Positions 21,627-33,607 are shown, numbered from the stretch's first letter. The stretch is DNA of 64,000 bases from Ipomoea triloba (GCF_003576645.1 NC_044922.1:17393787-17457786); one strand, 5' to 3'. Notes: generated by a model from the sequence alone, not told the origin. Made by a program: numbers and translations.

Positions 21627-24100
21627 CACTGCTGGAAATCTCGCTGTTTCCGTTCAACATTTCCGTCCAACAATAAGTTGGTCGGTATTTTAATAAAAAA
21701 AATTCAACTTTCTGTCGTTAAAGATAGATGGACGGAAAGTTGGTTGAAAATTCCGTCAAACTCGCGAATGTTGGACGGAATTTCCATCCAACAGTTAGTG
21801 TTGGAAGGAAATTCTGTCAAACTTGTACCGTTGGTCGGTAAATCCAAATTGACGGATAGATAGAAATTAAAAATGGTAGGTTTTATTTTCCGTCCAACCA
21901 TATGTTGGACGGAAATTTAAATATTTTAGTTAAAAAATAGAGGGATACTAAATCAGTGGACACCAAATAAAGGAGCGGGGAAAATCTTTGGGTGTTTTTA
22001 GTGTGAGTGTTTGCAGGTACTCCGATTCCTCCGAACACAAGAGTTAGAATAGCTTTAGGCACAACACATGTTGTTAAGTAAGTTGTTTCTTTATCTTTGG
22101 TGTAGTTAGGGCATTTAGTTTCCATTCATTAGGGCATTTATCTGATGTGGATTGAGGTATGGATTGATTTAGCATGGAACAAGGTTCCTTTTATCCTCTT
22201 CCTTTTATGTATATTTTTCTTGATAGTTAAAGCACAAAATAATGCTTATCTTGAGATGGTACAATGACAAATCTATATTGTTAGGAATTTTATGTTGTAT
22301 AAGTAGAAGCTAAGGGAGAGTGATGAAGCAAGTGTGAAACCTCATTAACACACTTCCATGACCTGAAATATGAAAAGAGGGCAATACTAGTATTTTAGCT
22401 TAATCATAAACTGCTCCCCTTTCATGGCATTAATTGGAAACTAGAGTTGGCGTTGTTCATAACGGAAGGTAATTGTGAATTTAATTTGTTCATCTTAACA
22501 GCATACCACATATTCAATATTCTGACACTAGTCACTCATGTTTACAGATGGCCTCAATTGTACATGAACATTGGATTCAAAGACAGCAACTTGAGCAGGC
22601 TGCTCAATTGCTAGAGGTATGTTCCTGTGCATAGGTATGTTCTTCTAAATGTCCTAAATGAATTTTGCATTTCATATTAGAGTATTGAACGTGAAATCAC
22701 AACTAAGTTAAAGGTAAGAGAGCAGAGATTTATTTTTGAGCTGTTGATTAGATGTGTTTGGATAAAAAGTTTCCTTCTAAATATTATTAACACAATTATG
22801 TTGTATTGCTTGCCTAGATGGGATCATATTAATAAATTATTTCAGAAGATCACTTGACAAACTATCTTATTCTCCAATTGCAGCAATAATTTGTTTGTGT
22901 ATTTGTGCTAATCTGCACCTGAAAGATGAATGCTGTTGTTTTTGGCTAGCTAACTTCCTTTTATGTATATGTTTGTGTTTGAACCTGCAGTTTTACAGTC
23001 ACAGGGATGTCATGGTAATGCTTTCTCTTAACATATAGTTCTAGTACTTGAGTGATCTATTTTGTAAGCCATATTTTATTCTGATAGCTACGTTTTGATT
23101 TGTTTATTAAGAAAGCATTATATATGCTTGTGTTGTGCAGAGAATCGATAACAAACGTTTTCACCGAGATGACATGGGAAGGACATCGCTGTAGGTGGAG
23201 TAACATCAGTCTTGTATGTTGTGTGCCTCACCTGTAACTTATTCCTTGATATAATTGTTTTACTTTCTGGCATTACTTGTACAAACCGTATGTTTGCCCA
23301 ACTAATAATTCATCACTTTAGAAATGCATTGATCAATTTGTCTATCTTTTAATTCTCCTCCTTTCTTATTGGTTTTCACTTTTGTTTCTTGGTCATTTTT
23401 GCTAGAAATTACCTTAGAAATGCATGATCAAAGTCATTGAAGTAGAAAGCTGTGGGTGCCGCATTGATCAAAACCATTGAAACAATGCCGGATTTGAAGG
23501 CTTATTTGGGTTCAACGAGCATATTTAAGTAGTATCGATTAAGTAGTATATATTTTCATGAATTGTTTTTATTGTGTATGGTAATAGTCCATTGTTGGAA
23601 GTACTATGGACCAAATTTTTTGTTGTAAATCATTTTGATGTTTAAATATATTTTCAATTTGAAATTTAGTGTATCCTTTAATTTGTTGATGACATATAAT
23701 TTATTAACAATAGATATAAATAAAATGATGGTAATATAAAAATAATAAAAACATTTCATATGATTTAGGATTTTTCCTACCAATAGATGGAAGGAAAATA
23801 ACAAAATATAATATGTGAGTTTTCCGTTCAACGCGAGTAGTTGGACGGAATTTCTGACCAACACACATAATTGGACGAAAATTACCACGTTTTAAGAATG
23901 GTGGGATACTGTTCGGAATTTCCGTCCAATTTTTGTTCGTTGGACGCTATTTCCGACCAAAAATCGTAGTTGGACGGAATTTCCGACAAGGGTTTTTCCG
24001 AACCTTCATTTTGGTCGGTATGTTGGACGGAAACCTCATTTCCGACCAATATATCGCGTTTTCCGTCCAACTTACGGAAAGCGCGAGATTTCCAGCAGTG
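21627..24100. mobile_element. CACTA-type DNA transposon, 2474 bp, non-autonomous
   Basis: The ends are CACTGCTGGAAATCTCGC (21627) and its near-perfect inverse GCGAGATTTCCAGCAGTG (ending 24100). Subterminal regions (to about 21910 and from about 23815) are packed with direct and inverted copies of TTGGACGGAAATTTCCGTCC-like motifs, as in CACTA elements. The flank suggests a TTA duplication with two extra bases (GCTTA-TA / TTAAGG). The interior has no transposase that I recognise but has a chain of spliceable exons (next entry). Confidence 0.75.
22017..23190 (+). pseudogene. Chain of spliceable exon-like segments inside the CACTA element, origin unknown
   Basis: Four short segments have good AG and GT borders: 22017-22077 (TTTGCAG / GTAAGT), 22548-22616 (TTTACAG / GTATGT), 22991-23014 (CCTGCAG / GTAATG) and 23141-23190 (TTGTGCAG / GTAGGT). 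The second encodes MASIVHEHWIQRQQLEQAAQ and is preceded by an acceptor right at its ATG. I do not recognise the protein. Either a captured host gene fragment or remnants of the element's own gene. The joins are my inference from splice consensus only. Confidence 0.35.
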
Positions 24101-24129
24101 TTAAGGTGCCCCTTTTTGTGTTAACCGCA

Positions 24130-24839
<710 letters not shown>

Positions 24840-25743
24840 TTAAAAATTAATTGTGGACGTCAAGGGATTGAAGCCAGAATTGAGAATGATTTCAAGTGGA
24901 GGAGTAAGAGGCTTTGGCATATGGTTCCACTCATACCAATCCCAACCCTCGCACCTGTCTGGTTCTACGTTTTCTGGGATTTGATCTGGATCGCTCAGTT
25001 CTGCTCGGATCAACAGTACTACGTAGTGGGATGGTTTAGCTTCGTTGTGAAACACATGGTTTATGACCTTCAGAGTCTGTATGTTCTTCAGCTCTAACCC
25101 TGCTTCTTCCATTACTTCTCTTGCTGCACACTCTTCAAAAACCTCCCCTGCACATAAATGAACATACAAATAAATACACGCATGCATGCAAATTGGTGGC
25201 CCACAATCCTCACAACATGGTGTTGGACTTGGACCAGCTAGTTTTCGGCTCAACAATTCCCCTCCCAGTACAAGCCAGTCTTAACTTCTTTTGTTGGGAC
25301 TTGAACCTACAACTGGGTTCTTGTACTACTTGCATTGTTAAATTAAGTGTTTATCACTACGCCAAAGGTTATAGCTAGTAGCAAAGTCGCAACTTTATTT
25401 CTTTATACCGCCATACATTTTCGAGACGCTGGATGCTAGAATTGAACCTATTCACCGGCCTCTGCCCAACAATCTATAGTCACATGGTATTGGACTTGAC
25501 CCTTACCGGCCTACGCCCAACACAGGGTTTACTCATTGCACATTTTTAGATAGTGGGACACGTTTTTCTCGTCACAAATAAAAGAAAAAAAAACATGAAT
25601 ATAAAGTTACCAAATTCAAGGTGACCGCTTGGGACGGAGAAACAAGAAGTGCCAGCACCGGCGAGGCGCTTTCCCACCAACACCTTCTCCCCTTTCAGTA
25701 TGAAAACTGCCACTGCTACTTTGGGAACCTTATCACTGCTCAT
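24840..25743 (-). CDS. NUDT1: NUDT1-like Nudix hydrolase copy C
   Basis: Exon 1 is 25743-25611 and exon 2 is 25147-24840, with a 463-nt intron. The product is 146 residues: MSSDKVPKVAVAVFILKGEK at the start and an intact Nudix box (GEVFEECAAREVMEEAGLEL). The tail differs from its sisters: a 7-nt deletion (CTCCGCC relative to copy F) just after SGFNP shifts the frame, replacing FSADVHN-type residues with LTSTINF and using a new TAA. By chance the length stays equal. The change is past all catalytic residues, so activity may be kept. NHMPKP replaces NDMPKP. The intron holds a tRNA-derived SINE. Same unknown substrate as the other copies. Confidence 0.88.
25185..25380 (-). mobile_element. tRNA-derived SINE in the intron of Nudix copy C
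   Basis: On the minus strand there is a box A-like TTTGGCGTAGTGATAA (25366-25351) and a box B GGTTCAAGTCCC (25309-25298), about 42 nt apart, the pol III internal promoter layout of tRNA-derived SINEs. The ends are approximate and I found no clear target duplication. A diverged related piece follows at about 25440-25520. Confidence 0.6.
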
Positions 25744-26040
25744 TTTCTAGGAATTTAGCTAAACCAATTCAAGTGGATAATAATGTTATGTTGTGAATTA
25801 TATATTTTAGCTAAGTATAGGGTTGGTATATTTGTTGGGAGTTTTAGCTCCTTTTATAGTGCAGCAGGGGCCAATGGCTGCATGCATGCATGTACAAGGT
25901 ATCAGCATACCTTCTTGGAACTACATATATACAAAGTCAATGAAAGACAAATTATAGTATATATGACATAAATACAACTAACTGTTTGTATTTCTAGAAC
26001 TTCAAGGTAAGAATTACGTTATGATTACAAGAGACTACAT
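25744..26040 (-). promoter_or_regulatory. Promoter and 5' leader of Nudix copy C
   Basis: TATAAAAG at 25858-25851, about 108 nt from the ATG. GGTATCAGCATACC at 25898-25911, then CTTCTTGGAACTA, shared with the other copies. The block ends at AATTACGTTATGATTACAAGAGACTACA, also shared. Confidence 0.6.
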
Positions 26041-26489
26041 AGGGTGCATTTTTTTTTAATACAACTGATCCTATTACATTGTAATATCTGTTCATACTTT
26101 ATCTTATGAACTCTCATATGAAAGAGTCACTACATGCTATCTGAGCACAAGGTGTTTGGCTACTGCTCTCTCTTTAATTAGTAATACAACTTTTATTTTA
26201 GATAAGGAGAACTTTGAAGAGCATGCATGGACTAAATCCAGCCTTATAATTGAGGTTAGCAAAGGATCAAATCTTATCCACGAATTCAAATTTAAAAGAC
26301 CAATAGATAGTTCTTATTTAGAGCCAAACTTGAAACTTTATAATCCTAATCAAATCAATAGATTAACTTGACTAAGATTAACCCAAACTCCTATACATAT
26401 GAGCCGTCATGTATTAAAAATAAATTTTTGTAATGCATGGTTCTTTTATAGTGACTAATTTGTATTTATCTATTTTTTATTATGTATTA
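26041..26489. other. Unassigned segment with a possible retroelement remnant
   Basis: ATGCTATCTGAGCACAAGG at about 26136 resembles a decayed tRNA-Met primer site. A plus-strand frame follows (26156-26371, ILDKENFEEHAWTKSS...) that I do not recognise. 26400-26500 matches the sequence upstream of the shared element in units D-F, here without that insertion. Confidence 0.35.
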
Positions 26490-26860
26490 AAAATGAATTT
26501 TCGTTTATGTGATCCATGGAGTCCAAGTGATGTTAGAGTTTCCTGAATCTTGGTTGTTAACGGTGGTGGGCCTTCTTAAACGGCGGCGTGTCCCCACTTT
26601 ATTTGGTCATACAGAACTTTAACGAAAAACGAAAAAAATGATTCTTTCAACTTTTCAATGAAGAAATAGTAGGCCAGCTGTTGTTTTGCACGTTTCTATG
26701 TCATTTTCTGAAAAATTACGGCTATTTAGTTTTAAAAATATGATTAAAAAACATTTTAACATAAGAAAAACTTAATAGACAACATTATCATTATTTTAAA
26801 AAAAAATCTCTGCATACAAATCATGTTGGCAGCCATATGACTTGACTAATCAAAACTGAG
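26490..26860. repeat. Array block R (copy in unit C)
   Basis: AATGAATTTTCGTTTATGTG, GGAGTCCAAGTGATGTTAG, TTGTTAACGGTGGTGGGCC and TCATTTTCTGAAAAATTACG match block R in units A, D, E and F. There is no insertion inside this copy. Confidence 0.65.
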
Positions 26861-27018
26861 AATAATTAATTTAGTATGAATTATAAACAAACTAAGCAAC
26901 CTCAATAGTGAAACTTTCACTTCAAATTTGTTGTGATCTAAATATCCACCTCATCATCCACTATCTCACTTAATTCCAAAAAACTTTAACCTCTGGAATC
27001 TTTAATAGTGCGTTTTCT

Positions 27019-27055
<37 letters not shown>

Positions 27056-27840
27056 TGGTTTTTGAAGCGAATGGCCTAAGATGGCAATGGATCCCAGTTT
27101 TTCTGAAAAACCTCTTCCTTTGCAGGAGGATCTCTACCTCTCTCTCCTATATCTCTCCTCCAACTCATCAAACTTTTCTCAAAATCTGGTCCAAAAACTA
27201 CTAATGTAGATAACCTTAGTTTTAACTTTTTTTTTTCAAGTTTTTTGTTGACACACCATTTTACTCCATTATATTTTAATTTATTTATTTATTTATTATC
27301 ATTCTATAAAAGTAATAATAATTTAATTGATAATTATGAAAATTTAATTTAATTGATAATTATGAATTGAATAACAATATTAAATAAAACATTTAAAAAA
27401 TTATATAATACATTTTAAAGAAAGTTAATTCACTAGCAGGCACTCTGAAACACCCAAGCGGGTGCGTGTGGGCACTCGTGAGACGCAATTGCGCGTCTCA
27501 CACTCTCACATATGTTTTTTTTTAAACCTGTCAAAAATCAAGTTGTTGCCGGAGGAAGATCGATCCACTCAAAAATTTGTCTTCCCATTAGCTAAAAATC
27601 AACACATCAGTTTTTTAATCTGTAAAAATCTCCCCAAAAGACATAGATTTTGAAGAGTTTTTTTCATATTACAAGGAAAAAGGAGAGAGAACAAAACCAA
27701 CAGAAATTTTAAAAAACAACTGTAAGGTGAAAAAAATTTTCGCTCAAAACGATGTCGTTTTGAGTAAATTAACCCAATTAAAAAAAAAAAGAACAATAGC
27801 TAATTGGCTTACTAGGCGGCCTAATTGGTGCCTAGGAGAC
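26861..27840. other. Intergenic with poly-T tract
   Basis: Poly(T) of about 35 at 27020-27054. The remainder is AT-rich. CTCAAAACGATGTCGTTTTGAG at about 27743-27764 is a near-perfect palindrome like those in the Mutator-like MITEs. Two overlapping open frames near 27462-27796 look like chance. Confidence 0.5.
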
Positions 27841-27944
27841 CTAGTCGGCCTAGGCAGTCAGCGTTATAACGCACTGAGTATGGTGTTTTCACGTTAATTT
27901 CCTTGATTCGACATATACACCCATGATTAATTATGCCAACTTTA

Positions 27945-28146
27945 GCATAGTAACTGTTTTCACGTTAATTTCCTTGATTGTTGGCATATACACCCATGAT
28001 TTCTACGCTATAAATTTGCACGAGAAACACCATTATAACGCACTGAGTATGGTGTTTCTCGTGCAAATGTATGGCGTAGAAATCATGCGTGTATATGCCT
28101 ACAAATCCCTACAATCAAGGAAATTAACGTGAAAGCAGTTACCATG
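27945..28146. repeat. Long perfect-style hairpin (foldback), about 90-bp arms
   Basis: The arm 27945-28036 (GTAACTGTTTTCACGTTAAT ... GCACGAGAAACACCAT) pairs with 28050-28146 (ATGGTGTTTCTCGTGC ... ATTAACGTGAAAGCAGTTAC), leaving a loop of about 13 nt with AACGCACTGAG. A partial extra copy of one arm precedes it at 27866-27945. Either a foldback MITE or a hairpin-RNA source. Confidence 0.75.
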
Positions 28147-28239
28147 CTAAAGGAAATTGTCAAAAATTACCTTATTGCCCATGATGCATTAGTTAATAAA
28201 AACAAGAATTTAATTATTCAAAAAATTTAGCGTGTAGAT

Positions 28240-28992
28240 TAGACGTGGCAATTATGGACATGACTCGTTAACACGACACGAAACTGGACACAAAAATAAC
28301 GGGTTGTGTTTAGCTTTTATGTGTCTCGGGCCGTTAACGGGTTGACTCGTTAAGGACCCGTTATGTTTCGTGTCTTAACGGGTCAACCCGTTAAACCTAT
28401 TAAGAATCTGTTTAACCCGTTAATATTATCGTGTTAACTTGTTTACATGAACCCATTTACACAAATCTGTTTACAACTGGCTAAGAAACATTGTCATGAA
28501 TGAGATTATAAAATATATCATGAACATAACTGAGGATAAATTTATTACATTAGGTCAAGATATTACACCAATTATTGATGATCAATTTTATTCTAAAAAC
28601 TAGTATGGACTTCTTTAATTATGATTTTTGGATGCTATTTTATCATTTTATGAATGTTATAAATTGAATATTTTTTAGTTTGTTTGATGGATTGAATTGT
28701 AGGTTTTATTTCTTTTTTATATAACTTAATTTTAAATTTTAATTTTTTAAATATATTAATAGGTTTAGCGGTTTAAACGGGTTTCGTGTCATATCTTGTC
28801 AACACGATCCGAAACCTATTAACAAAACGTGTCTATCGTGTCAACCCGCTTAACCCGTTAACAAATCGTGTTCGTGTTAAAATTTTGAACTCGTTAACCT
28901 TAACATGTCGTGTCCGTATTTAGCTTTATCGTGTTCGTATCGTAATCGTGTCGACCCGTTAACGAACCCGTATACACGAATTGTCAGGTCTA
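28240..28992. mobile_element. hAT-type MITE, 753 bp, 8-bp target duplication
   Basis: The ends TAGACGTGGCAATTATGGA and inverted TAGACCTGACAATTCGTGT are flanked by GTGTAGAT at 28232-28239 and 28993-29000. Subterminal regions are full of AACGGGTTGACTCGTTAA and CGTGTTAACCCG motifs. No transposase. Confidence 0.85.
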
Positions 28993-29037
28993 GTGTAGAT
29001 CAATCTAAATGGACATTCTATATAGTTATAATCAATG

Positions 29038-29212
29038 CGGCCGCACCACTATGTATACAGGTATACATCTCTCAATGTTAGAAAATGCACCACATAAATA
29101 TGCACCGTTAGGTACGCATCACAAAAAACACAATGTTAGGTATACATATTTGTGTGGTGCATTTTCTAACATTGAGTGGTGTACATAGTGGTGTATTTCG
29201 CATCGACCGCAC
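29038..29212. mobile_element. Foldback MITE, about 175 bp
   Basis: Arms with CACCACTATGTATAC and TCTCAATGTTAGAAAATGCACCAC at the left pair with GTGGTGCATTTTCTAACATTGAG and TACATAGTGGTGTATTTCGC at the right. The outer ends are GCGGCCGCAC and GACCGCAC. Confidence 0.65.
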
Positions 29213-29237
29213 GGAAAGATGCGACACATTTGAATAG

Positions 29238-29239
<2 letters not shown>

Positions 29240-29309
<70 letters not shown>
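29240..29309. repeat. (TA)n microsatellite
   Basis: Uninterrupted TA run of 70 bp. Confidence 0.95.
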
Positions 29310-29312
<3 letters not shown>

Positions 29313-29394
29313 AGTCATATTTGAGTCATGGGAAAGTGTTCAGACTGCTGTAAAGTGAAGCGAGCTTTCAGTTTTCCAAAGCAACCACTGTACA

Positions 29395-30545
29395 TAGGGG
29401 TGGGCACTTCGGTATTCGGTATGGTTTTTTTTGGTTTCGGTTTCGGTTTCGGTTTCGGTATTTCGGTATTACAAAAAATGATACCATTCGGTTTTATATT
29501 AAAGTTCGGTTCGGTTTCGGTTCGGTATGAAACGATTCGGTTTCGGTTCGGGATTCGGTTCGATTTAGAATGTTCAATTTTCAACATTTACTAATTTTCA
29601 ACATAATCCAAAGTCTAAAATATAAATATTCCAATAACAACCAAACAATTCAAACACAAAGTTAACATAGCAATCCAAATTGTAAAGAAATATCTTGTTC
29701 ATCCATTGTCCAAAAAAAAAAAAATTCTTGTTCATCCATCATCCCCTCATCACGGATCAATATCATGACGGTTGCCCTGCTGATTTGCGTATCTCTATAC
29801 AAGAAAAAAAAAGATAAAGTATTAAAAATTTAAATATTGAAACATAAACTAATATAATATATACTATACATAAATATACATAAATTCGTAATAAAATATA
29901 GAATTGTCAATTACCTTCTGCAAGCAAATCCATAAACTCAATTTCCTCTAATATTTGAAAGAGGTTTACTGTTGCATCAGATTGAAGTGAAGACCGTAAC
30001 CAATCTTGTGTCAATATCAATGCCTCTACCATATACGGTGTCAACGAACTCCGATATTGGTCCAAAATACGGCCTGAGGTGCTAAAGGCACACTCAGATG
30101 CAACACTAGAAACTGGAATTGCAAGAATATCACATGCCATTTCTGACAAGATTGGGAATTTCATACTTTCTTTCTTCCACCATGACAAAATATTAAATTG
30201 CATACCCAATCTATTAAGAGTTGGTTTTTCAATCTTTTCCATCAAGTATATATCTAACTCATTTAATGTTTCATCCACATCTCCTTTTTCACAAACCATA
30301 TCTGAGTACACGGAAAAAAAAATTTGAACTGGTTGGACATCACCAACATTAACACCAACATCTAACAATTCCATTTCACTAGTTTCACAAGATTGACTTC
30401 CACTCCCACTTCCACTTCCACTTCCATGTCCAACTGCACTTTGATTTGTAGTTGCACTTGGTTTAGCATACAACGCATTGTATACCTCATACAACTTACG
30501 CAACACCTCCATTACTGCTTCTTTCATTTCAATATATTTTGGTGT
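29395..30545 (-). mobile_element. hAT transposon, 3' half with terminal repeat
   Basis: The end TAGGGGTGGGCACTTCGGTA at 29395 is typical of plant hAT elements. Next to it is a TTTCGG repeat (29429-29460), and further in a hAT transposase C-terminus. The 5' half is missing where another repeat begins at about 30546. Confidence 0.7.
29907..30545 (-). pseudogene. hAT transposase, C-terminal 210 residues
   Basis: The frame carries the hAT C-terminal dimerisation signature: ILSWWKKESMKFPILSEMAC, DILAIPVSSVASECAFSTSG, GRILDQYRSSLTPYMVEAL and LTQDWLRSS. A zinc-finger BED/RICESLEEPER-type hAT protein would be about 600-700 residues, so the N-terminal two thirds are gone. The frame is open upstream of the first Met (GKDTPKYIE) to about 30545, where an unrelated repeat begins. 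Residues coded at 30432-30396 are a Gly-Ser run (GSGSGSGSGS). Not functional as it stands. Confidence 0.85.
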
Positions 30546-31225
30546 ATCTTTACCATACGTAAACGACGTCGTTCGGATGTTAGTGGACGCGGACGCGAAT
30601 GACTCCAGGAAATTTATTATCTATAATACACATAATCATTATCTAGAATACACAGAACGATTGCCTATAATACACAGAATGTTTGCCCAGAATACACAGA
30701 ATATTGACACAAAATACACAGATGTTAGTGGACGTGGACGTGGACGCGAATAACTCCAGTGAATTCATTATCTATAATACACATAATCATTATTTAGAAT
30801 ACACAGAACGTTTGCCTAGAATAAACAGAATGTTTGTCCAGAATACACAGAATATTGACACAAAATACACAGAACTCATCCTCCTAACATTCGAATGCAC
30901 AAAAACATCACAACATGTGTTAATAATATGAATACACAGAATATTGACACAAAATACACAGAACTCATCCTTCTAAACATTCGAATGCACAAACGCATCA
31001 CAACATGTGTTACTAACATGAATACACAGAACGGTTGGCTAGAATACACAGAACGGTTGCCTAGAATACACAGAATGATTGCCTGGAATACACAGAATAT
31101 TAACATAAATACAGAGATCGGCTGAAACGGGAAACGTGATTTCCAAAAAAATGGACGGTTAGTTTACAATGCTCAAAACGACGTCGTTTACGTACGTAGC
31201 GGTGCAAGGTATAATTTGCCGTTAA
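30546..31225. mobile_element. Mutator-like element with CACAGAA repeats, inserted in the hAT gene
   Basis: The ends contain ACGTAAACGACGTCGTT (left, about 30550) and its inverse AACGACGTCGTTTACGT (about 31178-31194), then GGTATAATTTGCCG, a phrase found at ends of the other Mutator-like MITEs here. The interior (30600-31100) is about a dozen AATACACAGAA/TTGCCTAGAATACACAGAA units plus longer duplications (CATTCGAATGCACAAA). The open frames are made of this repeat. Confidence 0.6.
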
Positions 31226-31805
31226 ATAAAGGTTAAAGAAAAAAGCATTAAAATTGATGTTAAGCTAGGTTATCCCTACTTTAAAGCAACTAAACCTACT
31301 TTATAAAAAGTTCTTTTTTCTTTGTCCTCTCAATCGCCCAGTACTATCCGCTCAAGCGCCTATGGCTTAATTATATCGCTTTAACTTAGGGAGTTAAGAC
31401 CTAAGTGCCTAACCGGACATACTGTCTAAGGGCAGCATTTATAAATGTAAAATGTTACTAAGCCACCTAGCACTAAACCATATAACAGTTTGGTTGCCTC
31501 AAAGCCCTCAACAGTCAACACAATGACATCTTTAGCAATCAGATCAAAATTCAAAACAAGAAATCACGCTCCATCTAACATTCAAATTGAAACAGAACTG
31601 AAAGATTCAATGAAAGTTAAAATAGTGATTTCTAACACAATACATCATTCAAATCATATCATCTAATTTTACGTACAACAATAGGGTTTATTTATATCAT
31701 TCAAATTAAAAAGAAAAATATTACAGTATGACAATAGGATTTATTCAATCTACTTGTATATGAAATTTGAAATTAAATGAGGTTGGCAGAGAAGGGATTG
31801 AAACA
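31226..31805. other. 3' flank of Nudix copy D
   Basis: 31625-31800 (TTCTAACACAATACATCA, TTTACGTACAACAATA, TCAATCTACTTGTATATGAA) is shared with copies E and F and marks the left end of unit D. 31226-31620 has no recognised feature. Confidence 0.55.
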
Positions 31806-32374
31806 TTAATTCTGCACGTTGGCAGAAAAGGGATTGAACCCAGATTTGAGAATGATTTCAAGTGGAGGAGTAAGAGGCTGTGGCATATCATTCCATTCAT
31901 ACCAATTCCATCCCTCACACCTGTCTGGTTCAACATTTTCTGGAATCTGATCAGGATCGCTCAGTTCTGCTCGGATCAAGAGTACTACGTAGTGGGATGG
32001 TTTAGCTTCGTTGTGAAACACATGGTTTATGACCTTCAGAGTCTGTATGTTCTTCAGCTCTAACCCTGCTTCTTCCATTACCTCCCTTGCAGCACACTCT
32101 TCAAAAACCTCCCCTGCAATTAAGTGAACATATATACAAATAAATTCATGCATACTATACTCTTGGACAACGATTACAGGTTTCCCTGACTACCTAAAAA
32201 ATTAAAATATTAAGATCGAATGAATATATTAAGGTGTGTACCAAATTCAAGATGACCACTGGGAACGGAGAAACAAGAAGTGCCAGCCCCGGCGAGGCGC
32301 TTTCCGACCAACACCTTCTCGCCTTTCAGTATGAAAACCGCCACTGCTACTTGAGGAACCTTATCACTGCTCAT
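31806..32374 (-). CDS. NUDT1: NUDT1-like Nudix hydrolase copy D
   Basis: Exon 1 is 32374-32242 and exon 2 is 32113-31806; the intron is 128 nt, as in E and F. The product is 146 residues starting MSSDKVPQVAVAVFILKGEK; Gln8 is shared only with E and F (Lys in A-C). The Nudix box GEVFEECAAREVMEEAGLEL is complete. The tail ends SGFNPFSANVQN. Private differences: Asn in CEGWNWYEW (shared with E) and NDMPQP in place of NDMPKP. The frame and both splice sites are intact, so it is likely expressed and active as a small cytosolic diphosphate hydrolase; substrate unknown. A TATA box lies about 120 nt upstream. Confidence 0.9.
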
Positions 32375-32690
32375 TTTCTAGGGTTTTAGCTAAACCAAGT
32401 GGATAATAATAATAATACTGAATGTATAAAGTTGTACTTGTGGTTGTGAATTTAAGCTAAGTGGGTTGGTATGTTTGTTGGGTGTTTTAGCTCCTTTTAT
32501 AGTGCAGCAAGGGCCAAAGGCTGCTGGCTGCATGCATGTATAAGCATACCTTCTTGGAACTATATATGAAGTCAATGAAACACAAATTAAATTAAAGTAT
32601 ATATATACATCATAAATACTACTGTTTGTATTTCTAGAACTTTTAAGGTAAGAATTACGTTATCGTTACGAGATCCTACGTGCATGCTGA
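32375..32690 (-). promoter_or_regulatory. Promoter and 5' leader of Nudix copy D
   Basis: TATAAAAG at 32501-32494. TGTATAAGCATACC at 32537-32550 followed by TTCTTGGAACTATATATG. The region to about 32690 (AAGGTAAGAATTACGTTA) is nearly identical in D, E and F. Confidence 0.6.
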
Positions 32691-32888
32691 TTTCCGTTTA
32701 GTAAATACCACATAGTTTACAAGTATTTGGGGTCTATGAGCAAATAAATCATGCGATTTCTCTTTTATATATAAAATTTGCAAGAGAAGAGAGATCGAGT
32801 TGTTATGTATTAAAATGAATTTTTGTAGTGGGTTTTTATATATAATGACTAATTTATCTTTAACTATTTTTCATGTATAAGTAATGAA

Positions 32889-33607
32889 GGCAAAAACTCT
32901 TCTGAGTGCGCCTTAAGGATATTCATATATTATTATATTAGACGTGTCGTTGCTCATAAGTATTACACTTTTCTTCCTAAGGAGCTCTTTAGCTTCTAAA
33001 TATTTTATTTTAATTTAAAAATATTACAATTTTCATCTGAAGTATTACATTTTTCACCATATATGTTACACTAACAATCAATTTATCTATGATTAATATT
33101 ACATTTTCGCAACGAGGCTTGATTGAAATTATTTTTAATTTAATTTTTCATAATGTTAAGTTTAATATTAGTATATAAATATATATTTAAAACTACATTA
33201 GAAGTACTATTAAACACACAAAAAAATCAAATTTAAAATTAATTTAAAAAATACTAAAGAAAATAAGAAAAAAGAAAGAGTTTATTTGACCAATGAATTG
33301 TAAACTGGACAAGAAAAATGATACACATAAAGTGAATATCTAATTAATATTATACATTTTCTCATAATTAACTATTCGACTCTTAAATATTACAGAATAC
33401 ATTTTAATTTAAAATATTAAATTTTTTTCTTAAAAAATATTACAATGTTCTGTATAAGTACCATATTTTTTCTTATACGTAACAATTATTTTATTATTTA
33501 TAATAAATATTATATTTCTATTATAAGTATTACATTCTTATATAGACAAAACATGTTTTACATATAAGTATTTATATGACATGGTGTGACAAGAGTGTGA
33601 GGCACCC
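32889..33607. mobile_element. Mutator-like MITE shared by units D, E and F (copy in D)
   Basis: Bounded by TAATGAA at the left and AAAAATGAA at 33608-33616, a near 9-bp target duplication. The inside has many TATTACATTTT phrases, and the right end has GTGTGAGGCACCC. Unit C has the uninterrupted site (GTATTAAAAATGAATTTTCG), which proves insertion. Confidence 0.65.

Noticed and set aside
24840..25256. Extra N-terminal residues on exon 2 frames (for example MLSRKLAGPSPTPCC in copy C)
   Set aside because: They lie upstream of a conserved intron acceptor (TGCAG) and differ between copies, so they are intron read-through, not separate genes.
29328..29594. Open frames with GFGFGFG / PKPKPKP runs
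   Set aside because: Translation of the TTTCGG repeat next to the hAT terminus.
30546..31125. Several open frames such as TQNIDTKYTE repeats
   Set aside because: They are translations of the CACAGAA repeat in a mobile element, with no conserved protein.
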